Positions 11,840 to 22,419 of a stretch of DNA of 64,000 nucleotides are shown one piece after another. Position numbers and translations under genes: made by a program. The stretch's first letter is position 1. Every line of letters starts with the position of its first letter. Source of the stretch: Phytophthora quininea (Eukaryota > Oomycota > Peronosporomycetes > Peronosporales > Peronosporaceae); contig JAAVTG010000001.1 of the NCBI GenBank assembly GCA_011947345.1, positions 1 to 64,000 of the forward strand, read 5' to 3'. Under the pieces are notes generated by a model. The model saw nothing but the letters and a program-made list of their open reading frames with translations. It was not told where the DNA came from and made no database searches.

Positions 11840-14748
11840 CTAATGTGCTAGTGCTCGCTGTGTTTGTTCTACGCGTGCATGAAGGATTGACGCCTCCGTC
11901 TCCACATTTTTCCTCTTCTTCTGGCAACTTGGGCATGATGTAGCCCTGATTTTCTTGGGTGGAGGGTGAACTTCAATCGGTGGCATCGCTGCCTTTTGCT
12001 TGCGCTGCTTTTTCTCTTTCAGCCGGCACCGCAACGCGTTCAGTGTCATGTTACTAGAGGGATATTTTTGCCGAAACAGTCCGTAGATGTATGTCCACTT
12101 GTGCGGAGCTTGCGGAATTGAGTCTGCCATCGACTTGAAGAAGGCGAGGTCGTCACCTGCTATGCTGGTAGGTGGTGGAGATTGAAGCAGCTGCAAGTGA
12201 GGCAATTCGTTGTTAGATTGGTGGAGTGAACCAATGATCCGTCTGCTGTCGTTGGCGGTGGCTGCAGAAGTCGACTGCGGACTTGTAAATGTGAAGTCTG
12301 CTAAATCGGAAGCTGCTGGAGATGCTGCAAGTGTTGGATGGCCACCATGTGCAGAATCGGCTGATTGAGTCGCTGCCACGGCCGCTGAAAAAGGTTGTGG
12401 TGCTGCATACTGCGCAAGGGCGGCCGGACATACCTTTAATTTGATTTTCAACGCTGCACCTCGGTTGCTAGCTCGCTTCAACGCTCCCCATCTGCGCTCC
12501 AGATAGTCGTCTGTTTTGGGGTAGATCCCGTCACACGCACGACTTGCAAACGCGTATACACGCATGAAAACCTTCTTCCGGCTTGTAAACAACTTGGAGC
12601 TGCGCAGTGCTTCGAAGAGCTCAATTTGAAGTTCCTGCTCTTGCGCGCTGGACTCGGAGGTGGGTTTGTAAGTTTTGAACGCAAATAACGGGCGAGATTT
12701 GGCTGACGACTCCTCTTGCTTCTGTTTCCCTTTCGTGTCAGCAGAAAGTGACTGGAGCTTTGACGAAATGGTCGAATAACTGCGTCGCCGTAGTGTAAGA
12801 CTCTTGTTCACTCCGTTCAAGACTACGATATTGAACAATATCGTAGTCACCAGCGGACAGGTGGACCAGGAATCGCTCTCTCGTGCTTGTTCGTCCCTCA
12901 CTTGCCGAAGCAGCTCGTACTCATGTAAGGAGAAGCCTACTGTCGACTCGTAGTCGAACTCTTCGAGTTGCAATAACCGGAGGAATGCTGACTTACTTAA
13001 CCGCTGCCCAATTTTGTTTGTGTTGTTTTTCAGCAACAGCTCACGAACGGTTTTCCTGTGTCGACGTGAAGCAGCGAGAGCTTCATCCAGCCGTTCTGGC
13101 TGAACGCGAGCAGTCTCAAACATTCGCATCCACGTGCTGAAGGAGAAGTCGAGAGAAGATGCTGAGCGATACGTAGGTTCTTTCAGCGGCTCGGATAAGA
13201 CGTGGTGGACAAATGCGAGTTGGGGGATTCTGGTAGAACGCCTTGCGAAAGAATGGCCGCTTTTGCCAGCTCGACGAAGTCAATCTCCCCGAAGGAAGGA
13301 TTGCGACCAAACTTGGATCCAACTCGTAAGTTGTGGCGAACTATGAAGATGTCTAATATTCTCAAGCCCACGTCCACGGAAATCGTTCGGTTCAACAACT
13401 TCTTAAGAGCGGAGTGAAAGCCTTTAAGTTGGCTGGTAGCGACAATGCGTACAGGCTTTTGCGGCATTCTCGGTAGTCATTATCATGGACGTAAAGGTCG
13501 CCAACTCGGATCTGCTTCGCGTTGCTATTCCAGCAACCACTCCAAGTAGCCTCTGTACACGAGAGGTCTGTGAGATCAACAGATTCGACAACTTGCTTAA
13601 ACTCCTCCTCCATTTCCTCGGGTGGACGCAGCTGACGATCAACCGTGTATAAGGCACTGCGCAGCTGCTTTTTAATCCATTTCTGTTTTGCTTGTGTCGA
13701 CAGCTTCGACGAAATTCGTTCGATCAGGTGGAACGGGTCTTGCTTGATGCTGACAGCACTTCCAAATATGTTTGACACCATTCCTCGAACAGCGTTCGCG
13801 TTGTCGCTTACGAGAAACAGCTCATTTGAGGGATCCGATGACAGTGTGGGAGATATCGTCTCCAGCAGCGCACTCGTCTCTTCATTGTTCTCCGAACGGG
13901 TCAGTCTTCTCCCCACAATTTGACCTATTTCGTTTTGAACTAACAGTAGCAATTTTGCATCTTGCAGACCTTCTCGCTGCCCACTACCAGTCCATACCTT
14001 TAGCCGCTTGCAGAACTTAACTGAGTGATCTATCCGGAGAACTTTCCTCACCTTCATCCGCTTCATCAATAATTCACACAGGGACTATAAATTGAGGTCA
14101 TCTCCATCCAAATCGACGTCAGCACCTTGCTATCCACAACTCCATTGGCACTGCAATACTGCTCCACTGACGGGGAGATGCAGCGCTATAGCTAGGATTG
14201 ACAGTTTTTAATCGTCGAATCCGCTCCGAAAAAATAGTATACAACTTGTAGTACCGCGAAGTTCGACGGCGGCTGACACTAGCGACAACACTTGCAAGTC
14301 CATTCGCGGACATGATTCCGTAGTGTACCATGTCGAGCAGATCCTTAGAATAACCAGTCTTAACACCTAAAATGTAAGGGAAGTGAACAATTGTCTCCAC
14401 GTTCGTTTGTAGGTACTCGTAGGTGACCGTCGAAAAACACGAACGACTTGCTCCAGTGCATTGATACTTCACGTACAGTAAGTCCTGCTTTCCATTAACA
14501 TCCTCCACCACGCGCTGAAGATACTCTTTCACTCTCGGTGTACAGAGACAGCTTTTCACAACACACGATGGCTTGCCGTTCTGATTCAGACACTCGGGGA
14601 CCCACACAACCACTGGACGATCAAACAGGCCGCCTAAAGGACACAGTTCTTCCCAGTGGCGTCTGGCTTCTGGTAGGTCAACCGTGGGTGGGAACGCCTT
14701 CCTTGCGATCGCGTCTTGAATCGTCCGCTTCTTGGTTTCGCTATCCAT
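11840..14748 (-). CDS. Putative DDE transposase, copy 1 (frames broken at homopolymers)
   Basis: The ATG at 14748 opens MDSETKKRTIQDAIARK. The N-terminal domain has a cysteine pattern (SCVVKSCLC, YQCTGASRSC) like DUF6729-type binding domains of fungal and oomycete transposons. The core follows: LRIDHSVKFCKRLKVW with a first acidic residue, LFLVSDNANAVRGM with a second, KQDPFHLIERISS, and QLKGFHSALKKL. The tail ends with a zinc-ribbon-like CPSCQKKRKN. Total length is about 970 codons. Four breaks lie at mononucleotide runs: 13222-13226, 13457-13460, 14081-14083 and 14172-14175. Each heals with one base, so the gene may be intact. The DUF6729 assignment is from memory of the family pattern. Confidence 0.6.
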
Positions 14749-14846
14749 CTTGGCTAGACCTTGCTGGCTTGTGAAGGGGAGAGAATTCGGACTCCAAAAA
14801 TTTTAGAGATCTGCTATTACCTGACAAAATTGATCATAGCGGGGTG

Positions 14847-14901
14847 TCGGAACCAAAGGTTCCGATCGGAGATGTCGGGGCCTTTCGGCCCCAGCATCTC
14901 C
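14847..14901 (-). repeat. Paired hairpins at the transposon 5' end, copy 1
   Basis: Two strong self-complementary units sit just inside the terminus upstream of the transposase. TCGGAACC-aaa-GGTTCCGA is at 14847-14865. A stem of GGAGATG and GGGGCC pairing with GGCCCC and CATCTCC lies at 14868-14901, with a TTTC loop and a two-base internal mismatch. These may be subterminal transposase-binding or RNA structures. Confidence 0.6.
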
Positions 14902-15229
14902 AATAAACCACTTCGGTTTGTCGAAAATGCCAGGGGATGTCCCGCCACCATCTCGACCAATCAGCACCATCGGCACCACCTGTACCTCCTTCGTCCCGTT
15001 CGTTTGTCCCGCTTCCCCCGCGTCCCCAGCAGATCGCGTTTGGGCTGACTGGCGTGCTCGACGTTCGACTTCGCCAAACTCCTGTTGCGCAGGCGAAGCG
15101 ACTTATCACAGCCTCCTCGGGGCCTCTACTGCGCAGACACACATGACGAACAACCACTACAAGCAGCCTCCAGCATAGCGAGCGATAACGGGTACGTTTT
15201 GGCGATTCATTCAGACACGAAGAATCTGT

Positions 15230-18137
15230 CTAATGTGCTAGTGCTCGCTGTGTTTGTTCTACGCGTGCATGAAGGATTGACGCCTCCGTCTCCACATTTT
15301 TCCTCTTCTTCTGGCAACTTGGGCATGATGTAGCCCTGATTTTCTTGGGTGGAGGGTGAACTTCAATCGGTGGCATCGCTGCCTTTTGCTTGCGCTGCTT
15401 TTTCTCTTTCAGCCGGCACCGCAACGCGTTCAGTGTCATGTTACTAGAGGGATATTTTTGCCGAAACAGTCCGTAGATGTATGTCCACTTGTGCGGAGCT
15501 TGCGGAATTGAGTCTGCCATCGACTTGAAGAAGGCGAGGTCGTCACCTGCTATGCTGGTAGGTGGTGGAGATTGAAGCAGCTGCAAGTGAGGCAATTCGT
15601 TGTTAGATTGGTGGAGTGAACCAATGATCCGTCTGCTGTCGTTGGCGGTGGCTGCAGAAGTCGACTGCGGACTTGTAAATGTGAAGTCTGCTAAATCGGA
15701 AGCTGCTGGAGATGCTGCAAGTGTTGGATGGCCACCATGTGCAGAATCGGCTGATTGAGTCGCTGCCACGGCCGCTGAAAAAGGTTGTGGTGCTGCATAC
15801 TGCGCAAGGGCGGCCGGACATACCTTTAATTTGATTTTCAACGCTGCACCTCGGTTGCTAGCTCGCTTCAACGCTCCCCATCTGCGCTCCAGATAGTCGT
15901 CTGTTTTGGGGTAGATCCGTCACACGCACGACTTGCAAACGCGTATACACGCATGAAAACCTTCTTCCGGCTTGTAAACAACTTGGAGCTGCGCAGTGCT
16001 TCGAAGAGCTCAATTTGAAGTTCCTGCTCTTGCGCGCTGGACTCGGAGGTGGGTTTGTAAGTTTTGAACGCAAATAACGGGCGAGATTTGGCTGACGACT
16101 CCTCTTGCTTCTGTTTCCCTTTCGTGTCAGCAGAAAGTGACTGGAGCTTTGACGAAATGGTCGAATAACTGCGTCGCCGTAGTGTAAGACTCTTGTTCAC
16201 TCCGTTCAAGACTACGATATTGAACAATATCGTAGTCACCAGCGGACAGGTGGACCAGGAATCGCTCTCTCGTGCTTGTTCGTCCCTCACTTGCCGAAGC
16301 AGCTCGTACTCATGTAAGGAGAAGCCTACTGTCGACTCGTAGTCGAACTCTTCGAGTTGCAATAACCGGAGGAATGCTGACTTACTTAACCGCTGCCCAA
16401 TTTTGTTTGTGTTGTTTTTCAGCAACAGCTCACGAACGGTTTTCCTGTGTCGACGTGAAGCAGCGAGAGCTTCATCCAGCCGTTCTGGCTGAACGCGAGC
16501 AGTCTCAAACATTCGCATCCACGTGCTGAAGGAGAAGTCGAGAGAAGATGCTGAGCGATACGTAGGTTCTTTCAGCGGCTCGGATAAGACGTGGTGGACA
16601 AATGCGAGTTGGGGGATTCTGGTAGAACGCCTTGCGAAAGAATGGCCGCTTTTGCCAGCTCGACGAAGTCAATCTCCCCGAAGGAAGGATTGCGACCAAA
16701 CTTGGATCCAACTCGTAAGTTGTGGCGAACTATGAAGATGTCTAATATTCTCAAGCCCACGTCCACGGAAATCGTTCGGTTCAACAACTTCTTAAGAGCG
16801 GAGTGAAAGCCTTTAAGTTGGCTGGTAGCGACAATGCGTACAGGCTTTTGCGGCATTCTCGGTAGTCATTATCATGGACGTAAAGGTCGCCAACTCGGAT
16901 CTGCTTCGCGTTGCTATTCCAGCAACCACTCCAAGTAGCCTCTGTACACGAGAGGTCTGTGAGATCAACAGATTCGACAACTTGCTTAAACTCCTCCTCC
17001 ATTTCCTCGGGTGGACGCAGCTGACGATCAACCGTGTATAAGGCACTGCGCAGCTGCTTTTTAATCCATTTCTGTTTTGCTTGTGTCGACAGCTTCGACG
17101 AAATTCGTTCGATCAGGTGGAACGGGTCTTGCTTGATGCTGACAGCACTTCCAAATATGTTTGACACCATTCCTCGAACAGCGTTCGCGTTGTCGCTTAC
17201 GAGAAACAGCTCATTTGAGGGATCCGATGACAGTGTGGGAGATATCGTCTCCAGCAGCGCACTCGTCTCTTCATTGTTCTCCGAACGGGTCAGTCTTCTC
17301 CCCACAATTTGACCTATTTCGTTTTGAACTAACAGTAGCAATTTTGCATCTTGCAGACCTTCTCGCTGCCCACTACCAGTCCATACCTTTAGCCGCTTGC
17401 AGAACTTAACTGAGTGATCTATCCGGAGAACTTTCCTCACCTTCATCCGCTTCATCAATAATTCACACAGGGGACTATAAATTGAGGTCATCTCCATCCA
17501 AATCGACGTCAGCACCTTGCTATCCACAACTCCATTGGCACTGCAATACTGCTCCACTGACGGGGAGATGCAGCGCTATAGCTAGGATTGACAGTTTTTA
17601 ATCGTCGAATCCGCTCCGAAAAATAGTATACAACTTGTAGTACCGCGAAGTTCGACGGCGGCTGACACTAGCGACAACACTTGCAAGTCCATTCGCGGAC
17701 ATGATTCCGTAGTGTACCATGTCGAGCAGATCCTTAGAATAACCAGTCTTAACACCTAAAATGTAAGGGAAGTGAACAATTGTCTCCACGTTCGTTTGTA
17801 GGTACTCGTAGGTGACCGTCGAAAAACACGAACGACTTGCTCCAGTGCATTGATACTTCACGTACAGTAAGTCCTGCTTTCCATTAACATCCTCCACCAC
17901 GCGCTGAAGATACTCTTTCACTCTCGGTGTACAGAGACAGCTTTTCACAACACACGATGGCTTGCCGTTCTGATTCAGACACTCGGGGACCCACACAACC
18001 ACTGGACGATCAAACAGGCCGCCTAAAGGACACAGTTCTTCCCAGTGGCGTCTGGCTTCTGGTAGGTCAACCGTGGGTGGGAACGCCTTCCTTGCGATCG
18101 CGTCTTGAATCGTCCGCTTCTTGGTTTCGCTATCCAT
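15230..18137 (-). CDS. Putative DDE transposase, copy 2 (frames broken at homopolymers)
   Basis: This duplicates the transposase of copy 1, starting at MDSETKKR (ATG 18137), with an in-frame upstream extension to 18215. The GGGG run at 17470-17473 keeps MEQYCSANGVVDSKVLTS joined to RIDHSVKFCKRLKVW, where copy 1 is broken. Conversely, the five-A run at 17619-17623 breaks the N-terminal domain where copy 1 reads through, and the CC at 15917 breaks the C-terminal third. Breaks shared with copy 1 remain at 16611-16615, 16846-16849 and 17562-17565. Comparing the copies shows which run lengths keep the frame open. Confidence 0.6.
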
Positions 18138-18235
18138 CTTGGCTAGACCTTGCTGGCTTGTGAAGGGGAGAGAATTCGGACTCCAAAATTTTAGAGATCT
18201 GCTATTACCTGACAAAATTGATCATAGCGGGGTGT

Positions 18236-18290
18236 CGGAACCAAAGGTTCCGATCGGAGATGTCGGGGCCTTTCGGCCCCAGCATCTCCA
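18236..18290 (-). repeat. Paired hairpins at the transposon 5' end, copy 2
   Basis: The same two inverted units as in copy 1 (TCGGAACC/GGTTCCGA, then GGAGATG...CATCTCC enclosing GGGGCC/GGCCCC) lie just inside the right terminus. Confidence 0.6.
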
Positions 18291-18377
18291 ATAAACCCCA
18301 TCACCGCCATGTTTCTTCAGAAGGGAAGGGTTAGGGTTCGATGCGAGTGGTATCCTTCCAAACGAGAAATCCGAATT

Positions 18378-20350
18378 GTACACGTACGACGTCAGCACAT
18401 CGTGAATCATGAACTTGCCCCGCGCGGGGCAACCCCGACTGATGTATTTGTCGACGACGAACTACCAAGCCAATCCGTTTAAGCAACCAATGAGAGTGAG
18501 CGGATATCGTCGGCGGTGGCGCTATCCGACCAACTCGGTGCTGGTGAGTCTGACGAAGACGAACGACCCTCAAGAATGCCAACTGTAGATAACGATATCG
18601 CCGCCGTTCGTCTTCAAAACTGGCCTCTTTGGAAGCGAACTCGACCTATGGACGACCAGTCACATGATTGCCGAGATGCTGATCACAGCCCGTTCCCACC
18701 GCCGACTTGCGATGTTGGGGAAGACAATCACGCGTCGTCGTTCAGACCGTTACTATTGGAGAAGCGGGTCCACACGGCGATCGTCAACCCGGCATTAACA
18801 GGTAAGAACCCTCAGGCTTCTATTGAATCCGTGCAACAAGGTCCAGATACGACGTTCTTGGCAACCCCTCCAGTTCTCCGAGCCCTATACGACTTCAGCT
18901 TTGGCCTCCGAGGGCTATCATGCACCTGAGACGCTCAACTCCAGACGAAGTCAGGAAGGCGACACAATCGGGCATCAATATGACGGATTTTCACGATCCA
19001 ACAGCATTCAACCACCCCCATCGGCAACCAGCATCGATGAAATTATGGACGCGCTGGGTGCGCTTCATCGGTTCGCAACGGATATTTCAACGTCTCCGTG
19101 TGCGACTTCATTTCGGCTGGCAGGACTTTCATGTCGAGCTACTCGACGTTTTCGAGACCGGATGTGGCTGCATGCGAGATGCTGGTCTACTAGATAAACA
19201 GCAAGTTCGGCAAATTCAGGAGCCAAATTATTGCTTCGGGCATCGACGCAGCGGCTCGAGTGGCGGATGAGTTTACTCGGCACGACAATCAGCTCATGGA
19301 ACTACACCAGGTCCAACAAGAAGCCCGGCTCACCGCTCTGGTCGCGGCCAGACATCTACACCGGTGCAGTCCAGGCGAAGCATCTCTCGGCCGTCAAAAT
19401 CCACACGGGTCCCACATGAGGTGACGAGCATTCTGCTGAAACAGTCCGGCAAGAAACTTTGCCTTCGCTACTTATCGAAGAAAGATTGCACGGGACCAAG
19501 CCCGGGAAAATGCTACGCCTCCGACCGAGCGCATTTCCGCCCGCTCGCTCTGCCCGCCGATGCGAAGGACTTTATCGAGGCCAATTTCGGCGGTCTCGCC
19601 GCCGACTTCGCGGATTTGTGAAGTCCACAGAAAATTGCAGGCTCTCAGAGTCCGGGGCGACATCACAGCCTGCAATTTTCTTTCAATCATCAAGAGCTTC
19701 CTCGGCTTCAATACTCTCGATCTTTGCCAGAGTCTCAGTCAATGTCATCGTTTTGCACCGGTATTCAGCGAGACTATGACAAATTCATCCAAACACAGCG
19801 CACACTTTTGCAATCATTTGCGCCGAGTTGTCGCGATGATAACGGCAGGGACGTGAATCCTGCGGTACACACAGCGTCTCAAGCAGGGGAATTGGATCAA
19901 GAACGCATCAAGCAAGACCCGACAGCCGCCCGCCAATCCGGTATGAGCCTCCCCGACTTCGGGCGGGCGCTACGACGCCAAACCACAGATGACGGTCGTC
20001 CCAACAAGGCTTTATATGAGCTGTCATTGCCGTTCGACCCGCAGCTGCGCGAAATTACACTCCAGTGGAATCGAGTTGTAGCCGAAGGGGTTCAACCGCG
20101 GTGGACATCGGCCAAGCCAATACGCCAGCGATCTTGCCCCAACAATCACCGCGTGATTCAAAACCACTTGCCGCAGATTCGACGTCATATTCAAAAGGGC
20201 CTCAGCGAAGGCCGCTATCTCGTTGTCGAAGCTGATTTGTTAGCACAATGGCCGGAAGTTTTCATTAGCCCCATCGGGGTGGTGGAAAAATCGAATCCTA
20301 GTGGTCCAGATATTCGAGTGATTAACGACTATGCTCTTGGCCGAAACTAG
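18378..20350 (+). pseudogene. DIRS-like element fragment (ORF1 tail and start of reverse transcriptase)
   Basis: It opens with RIVHVRRQHIVNHELAPRG, overlapping the end of the fragment at 11.1 kb. At 19430-19621 it encodes KLCLRYLSKKDC...GKCYASDRAHF, a C-x-C-x-C-x-H zinc motif matching LCMRFLSQQGC...GGSCINAHF at the end of ORF1 in the full element (44 kb). After that stop, a second ORF (19724-20350) ends in the run-up to reverse transcriptase: HLPQIRRHIQKGLSEGRYLV, WPEVFISPIGVVEKS, DIRVINDYALGRN. These align with REGQSSGQYLVVDADILNLW and VRTIHDLSFPRR of the 42-kb copy. The catalytic palm, RNase H and recombinase are absent. Several frame changes occur in ORF1. Confidence 0.55.
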
Positions 20351-20813
20351 CTCAAAAGTCCATTTGTCCACAGCTTCCGACCATTCGGCCGGGACGGACG
20401 TTTTATGATTGGCCGGAAAAGAGGGACTTTGCCTTTGTAAATGCGGGCAACCGGCCAGCGTGCTGACCACTCTTTACTAGAACAGTCATTATAGAAAGAG
20501 TTAGTCTACCACAGTTATGTGTACCACACATATTGTAGCCATATCCACGTGGACGCATGTGCTCCGCTTTCTAACCTCCTAATTCACTTTTTCCTTTTCC
20601 TGCTCAAGGACACGACTCTCCGACTCTAGCCTCTCACACCTTCACAGCCATCACTGGGTCGGGTGGGTCCATCAGATTTGAATCTCTATCGCTTCGGTGT
20701 CCCTGTTATGCATGTTTAATGGTTTTAGTTTATGTCTAGAGCGCACAGATCGGCTGCGGGAATCGCTCCAGTAATGTTTTTTTATCAATACGCCAACAAG
20801 ATGAGTCAGCGAG
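20351..20813. other. Spacer left of the long inverted repeat
   Basis: No gene is supported. The stretch follows the abrupt end of the DIRS-like fragment and is T/C-rich between 20570 and 20640. It ends exactly where the left inverted-repeat arm begins. Confidence 0.4.
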
Positions 20814-22174
20814 ACCCTCGAAAAACAACTGCTCTCGATCTTGAACTTCAAGGCTTGCTGACAGCGCTCCTGGACCGCCCGAACGACTTTTCTATGGGAA
20901 CTGCTCCAGGGCTCGCACGCGCGAGATCGCTGGAATCGAAAGCATCCTCGAAGTCGTCGTCTCGAACCCGGGACTCGGTTGCCAAAGAGAAACTTGGTGG
21001 ATCAAACAGCTTTTGCCGTTCGCTCAAACTCCAGTGACAGCATCCTGGCTGAATGGATCGTCGAGTCCAGCAAGCTTTAGTGCTACAGGCGAGCGGAGAG
21101 CAATTCTATTCGAGGCCATGCCGAGCCGAGCCGAGCCGCCCTTGAACTTCAAAACGTCCTGATCGATTCCTGGAGTGCTTGAACGGCCCGTCTATCGAGC
21201 GCGGTCCAGCATCGCCTGGAAGTTTGTTAAACTCGAACTCGATCAATGCGTTCGGCGGTGCGATGCAGCAGCGTCACATGTGCAGCTTCGATGGGGTTCT
21301 CACAGCGCTCTGCATCTCATTGTACTACTACCCAAGCTCGCGCGACCAGCTTCAGCTCCCGGAAAGTTCAAGGGAGACCTGCACTTCCAGTTTTGAGAAC
21401 TCCTCCTTGAACTTCTCCTCGAAGTATCCTCTCGAACTGGAAGTTCCTTCTTGAGCTGCAACAACCATCTCGAGCTGCGATCCCGCCTGGCTCAAGCAGC
21501 CCTTGATGAGTGGAGCGAGCGTGATTAGTGGACGTGCTAGGCTGCTTCGATCAAGCGGCTTGTTGATCGGTTTTGCATACGTAAATGGCAGTGCTGGGCG
21601 CGGCCAAAACGGCCGTCGCCACTGGAGCGTCGTTGAAGCTGCCCGGTCACGCATTCGGTGACTGGTTTCCTCGGAACGCCACACGTACTCGATCCACGCA
21701 GCAGCAGCAGCCGTAGAGGTGCGGTGCCGATCCTGAGCCGAGCGCCCGACTTGCTCGCACCGCGGGTCCCGTCTCTAGCTTCAGATCGTTGAAGCGTGGC
21801 CTCGCCTCACCTCTCTGAGAGTGCCCCGCTCAAGGATTGCTCGACTATTTAATCTCGCGTGCTGCAGGCATTAATTCAATCTGCCTGCGATTAGAGCGAT
21901 TAGCGTTAATCTCCAACAATTCTCGATGCGTTTGAAACCAGGCGCGTAGACTACGCAGACACAGCGCGAGTCTCGGCGGGGGAAGGAGCTGTGGACCGAG
22001 ATCACGCGCCTGGCCGTCGAAATCAACCACTACATTGTTAGAGTGGTGGGCGTTAATCTCACTCAACAGCCAGTGTTTGAACCAATGTGGCGCGCAGCAG
22101 CGGATAGGACAGCAGTGTGCGTCTCGGCGGGGATGGAACGGTGGTCTGGCGCGACCGCGAACGTGAACCTCGGC
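20814..22174 (+). repeat. Long inverted repeat, left arm
   Basis: This 1361-base arm is the reverse complement of 24083-25441. Outer edge ACCCTCGAAAAACAACTGC matches the right end ...GTTTTTCGAGGGT. The inner edge ends at GAACCTCGGC. On reading, the only difference found is a two-base deletion in the right arm (CACATGTG against CATGTG near 21277). It includes a short GCCGA tandem run near 21118 and two diverged units that each begin GCGTTAATCTC (about 21903 and 22049). Open frames inside show no domain and are considered chance. Confidence 0.9.
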
Positions 22175-22337
22175 GCAGCCGCCAGAACACACAAATCGCT
22201 TGCACCCCACCGCCCTGGTTTCGTTGAAGGCTGCTTACCAGAGACCAGGAGGGCCCCGCTCATGGCGGGCGCGTTTTTAATTCGACCCAACACTGCGCGG
22301 GGATTGCTGGGTCGGGGCGGCACTAGCAGAGCTCGGT

Positions 22338-22353
22338 GCTCACTTTCCAATTC
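22338..22353 (+). promoter_or_regulatory. Oomycete core promoter (initiator plus flanking region)
   Basis: GCTCACTTTCCAATTC matches the oomycete core consensus GCTCATTYYNCAWTTT at all but two positions, 67 bases before the transporter start codon. It lies inside the inverted-repeat loop, so the gene carries its own promoter. Confidence 0.75.
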
Positions 22354-22419
22354 GCCTTCCGCCGCGGACCCGGCTTCCAGTCCAAGCTTCAAAACCTCGA
22401 CCGACCGCCCGGAAGAACG

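Larger units (their letters stand above)
11525..14909 (-). mobile_element. DNA transposon, tandem copy 1
   Basis: The element runs from GGTTTGTCGAAAATGCCAGG to ...CATCTCCAATAAACC. The two ends form an imperfect terminal inverted repeat: over the first 21 bases the consensus GGTTTRTYGRARATGCYRGG fits both, and every mismatch is a transition. ACTTC lies immediately left (11520-11524) and immediately right (14910-14914), a possible 5-base target duplication. It holds one large minus-strand gene plus about 300 non-coding bases at its left end and about 160 at its right end. The transposase looks like a DDE type, but the superfamily is not assigned. Confidence 0.75.
14915..18297 (-). mobile_element. 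DNA transposon, tandem copy 2
   Basis: This copy has the same orientation and terminal sequences as the one to its left, separated from it by five bases (ACTTC). Its length is 3383 bases against 3385. On reading, the only differences I found are run lengths: CC for CCC at 15917-15918, GGGG for GGG at 17470-17473, five A for six at 17619-17623, and four A for five at 18185-18188. The right flank is CCATC, not ACTTC, so no clean duplication surrounds this copy. Confidence 0.75.

Noticed and set aside
20814..22174. Open frames inside the inverted-repeat arms (for example 110- and 121-codon frames)
   Set aside because: They lack any recognisable domain, overlap each other in several frames, and include low-complexity residues typical of GC-rich chance frames.
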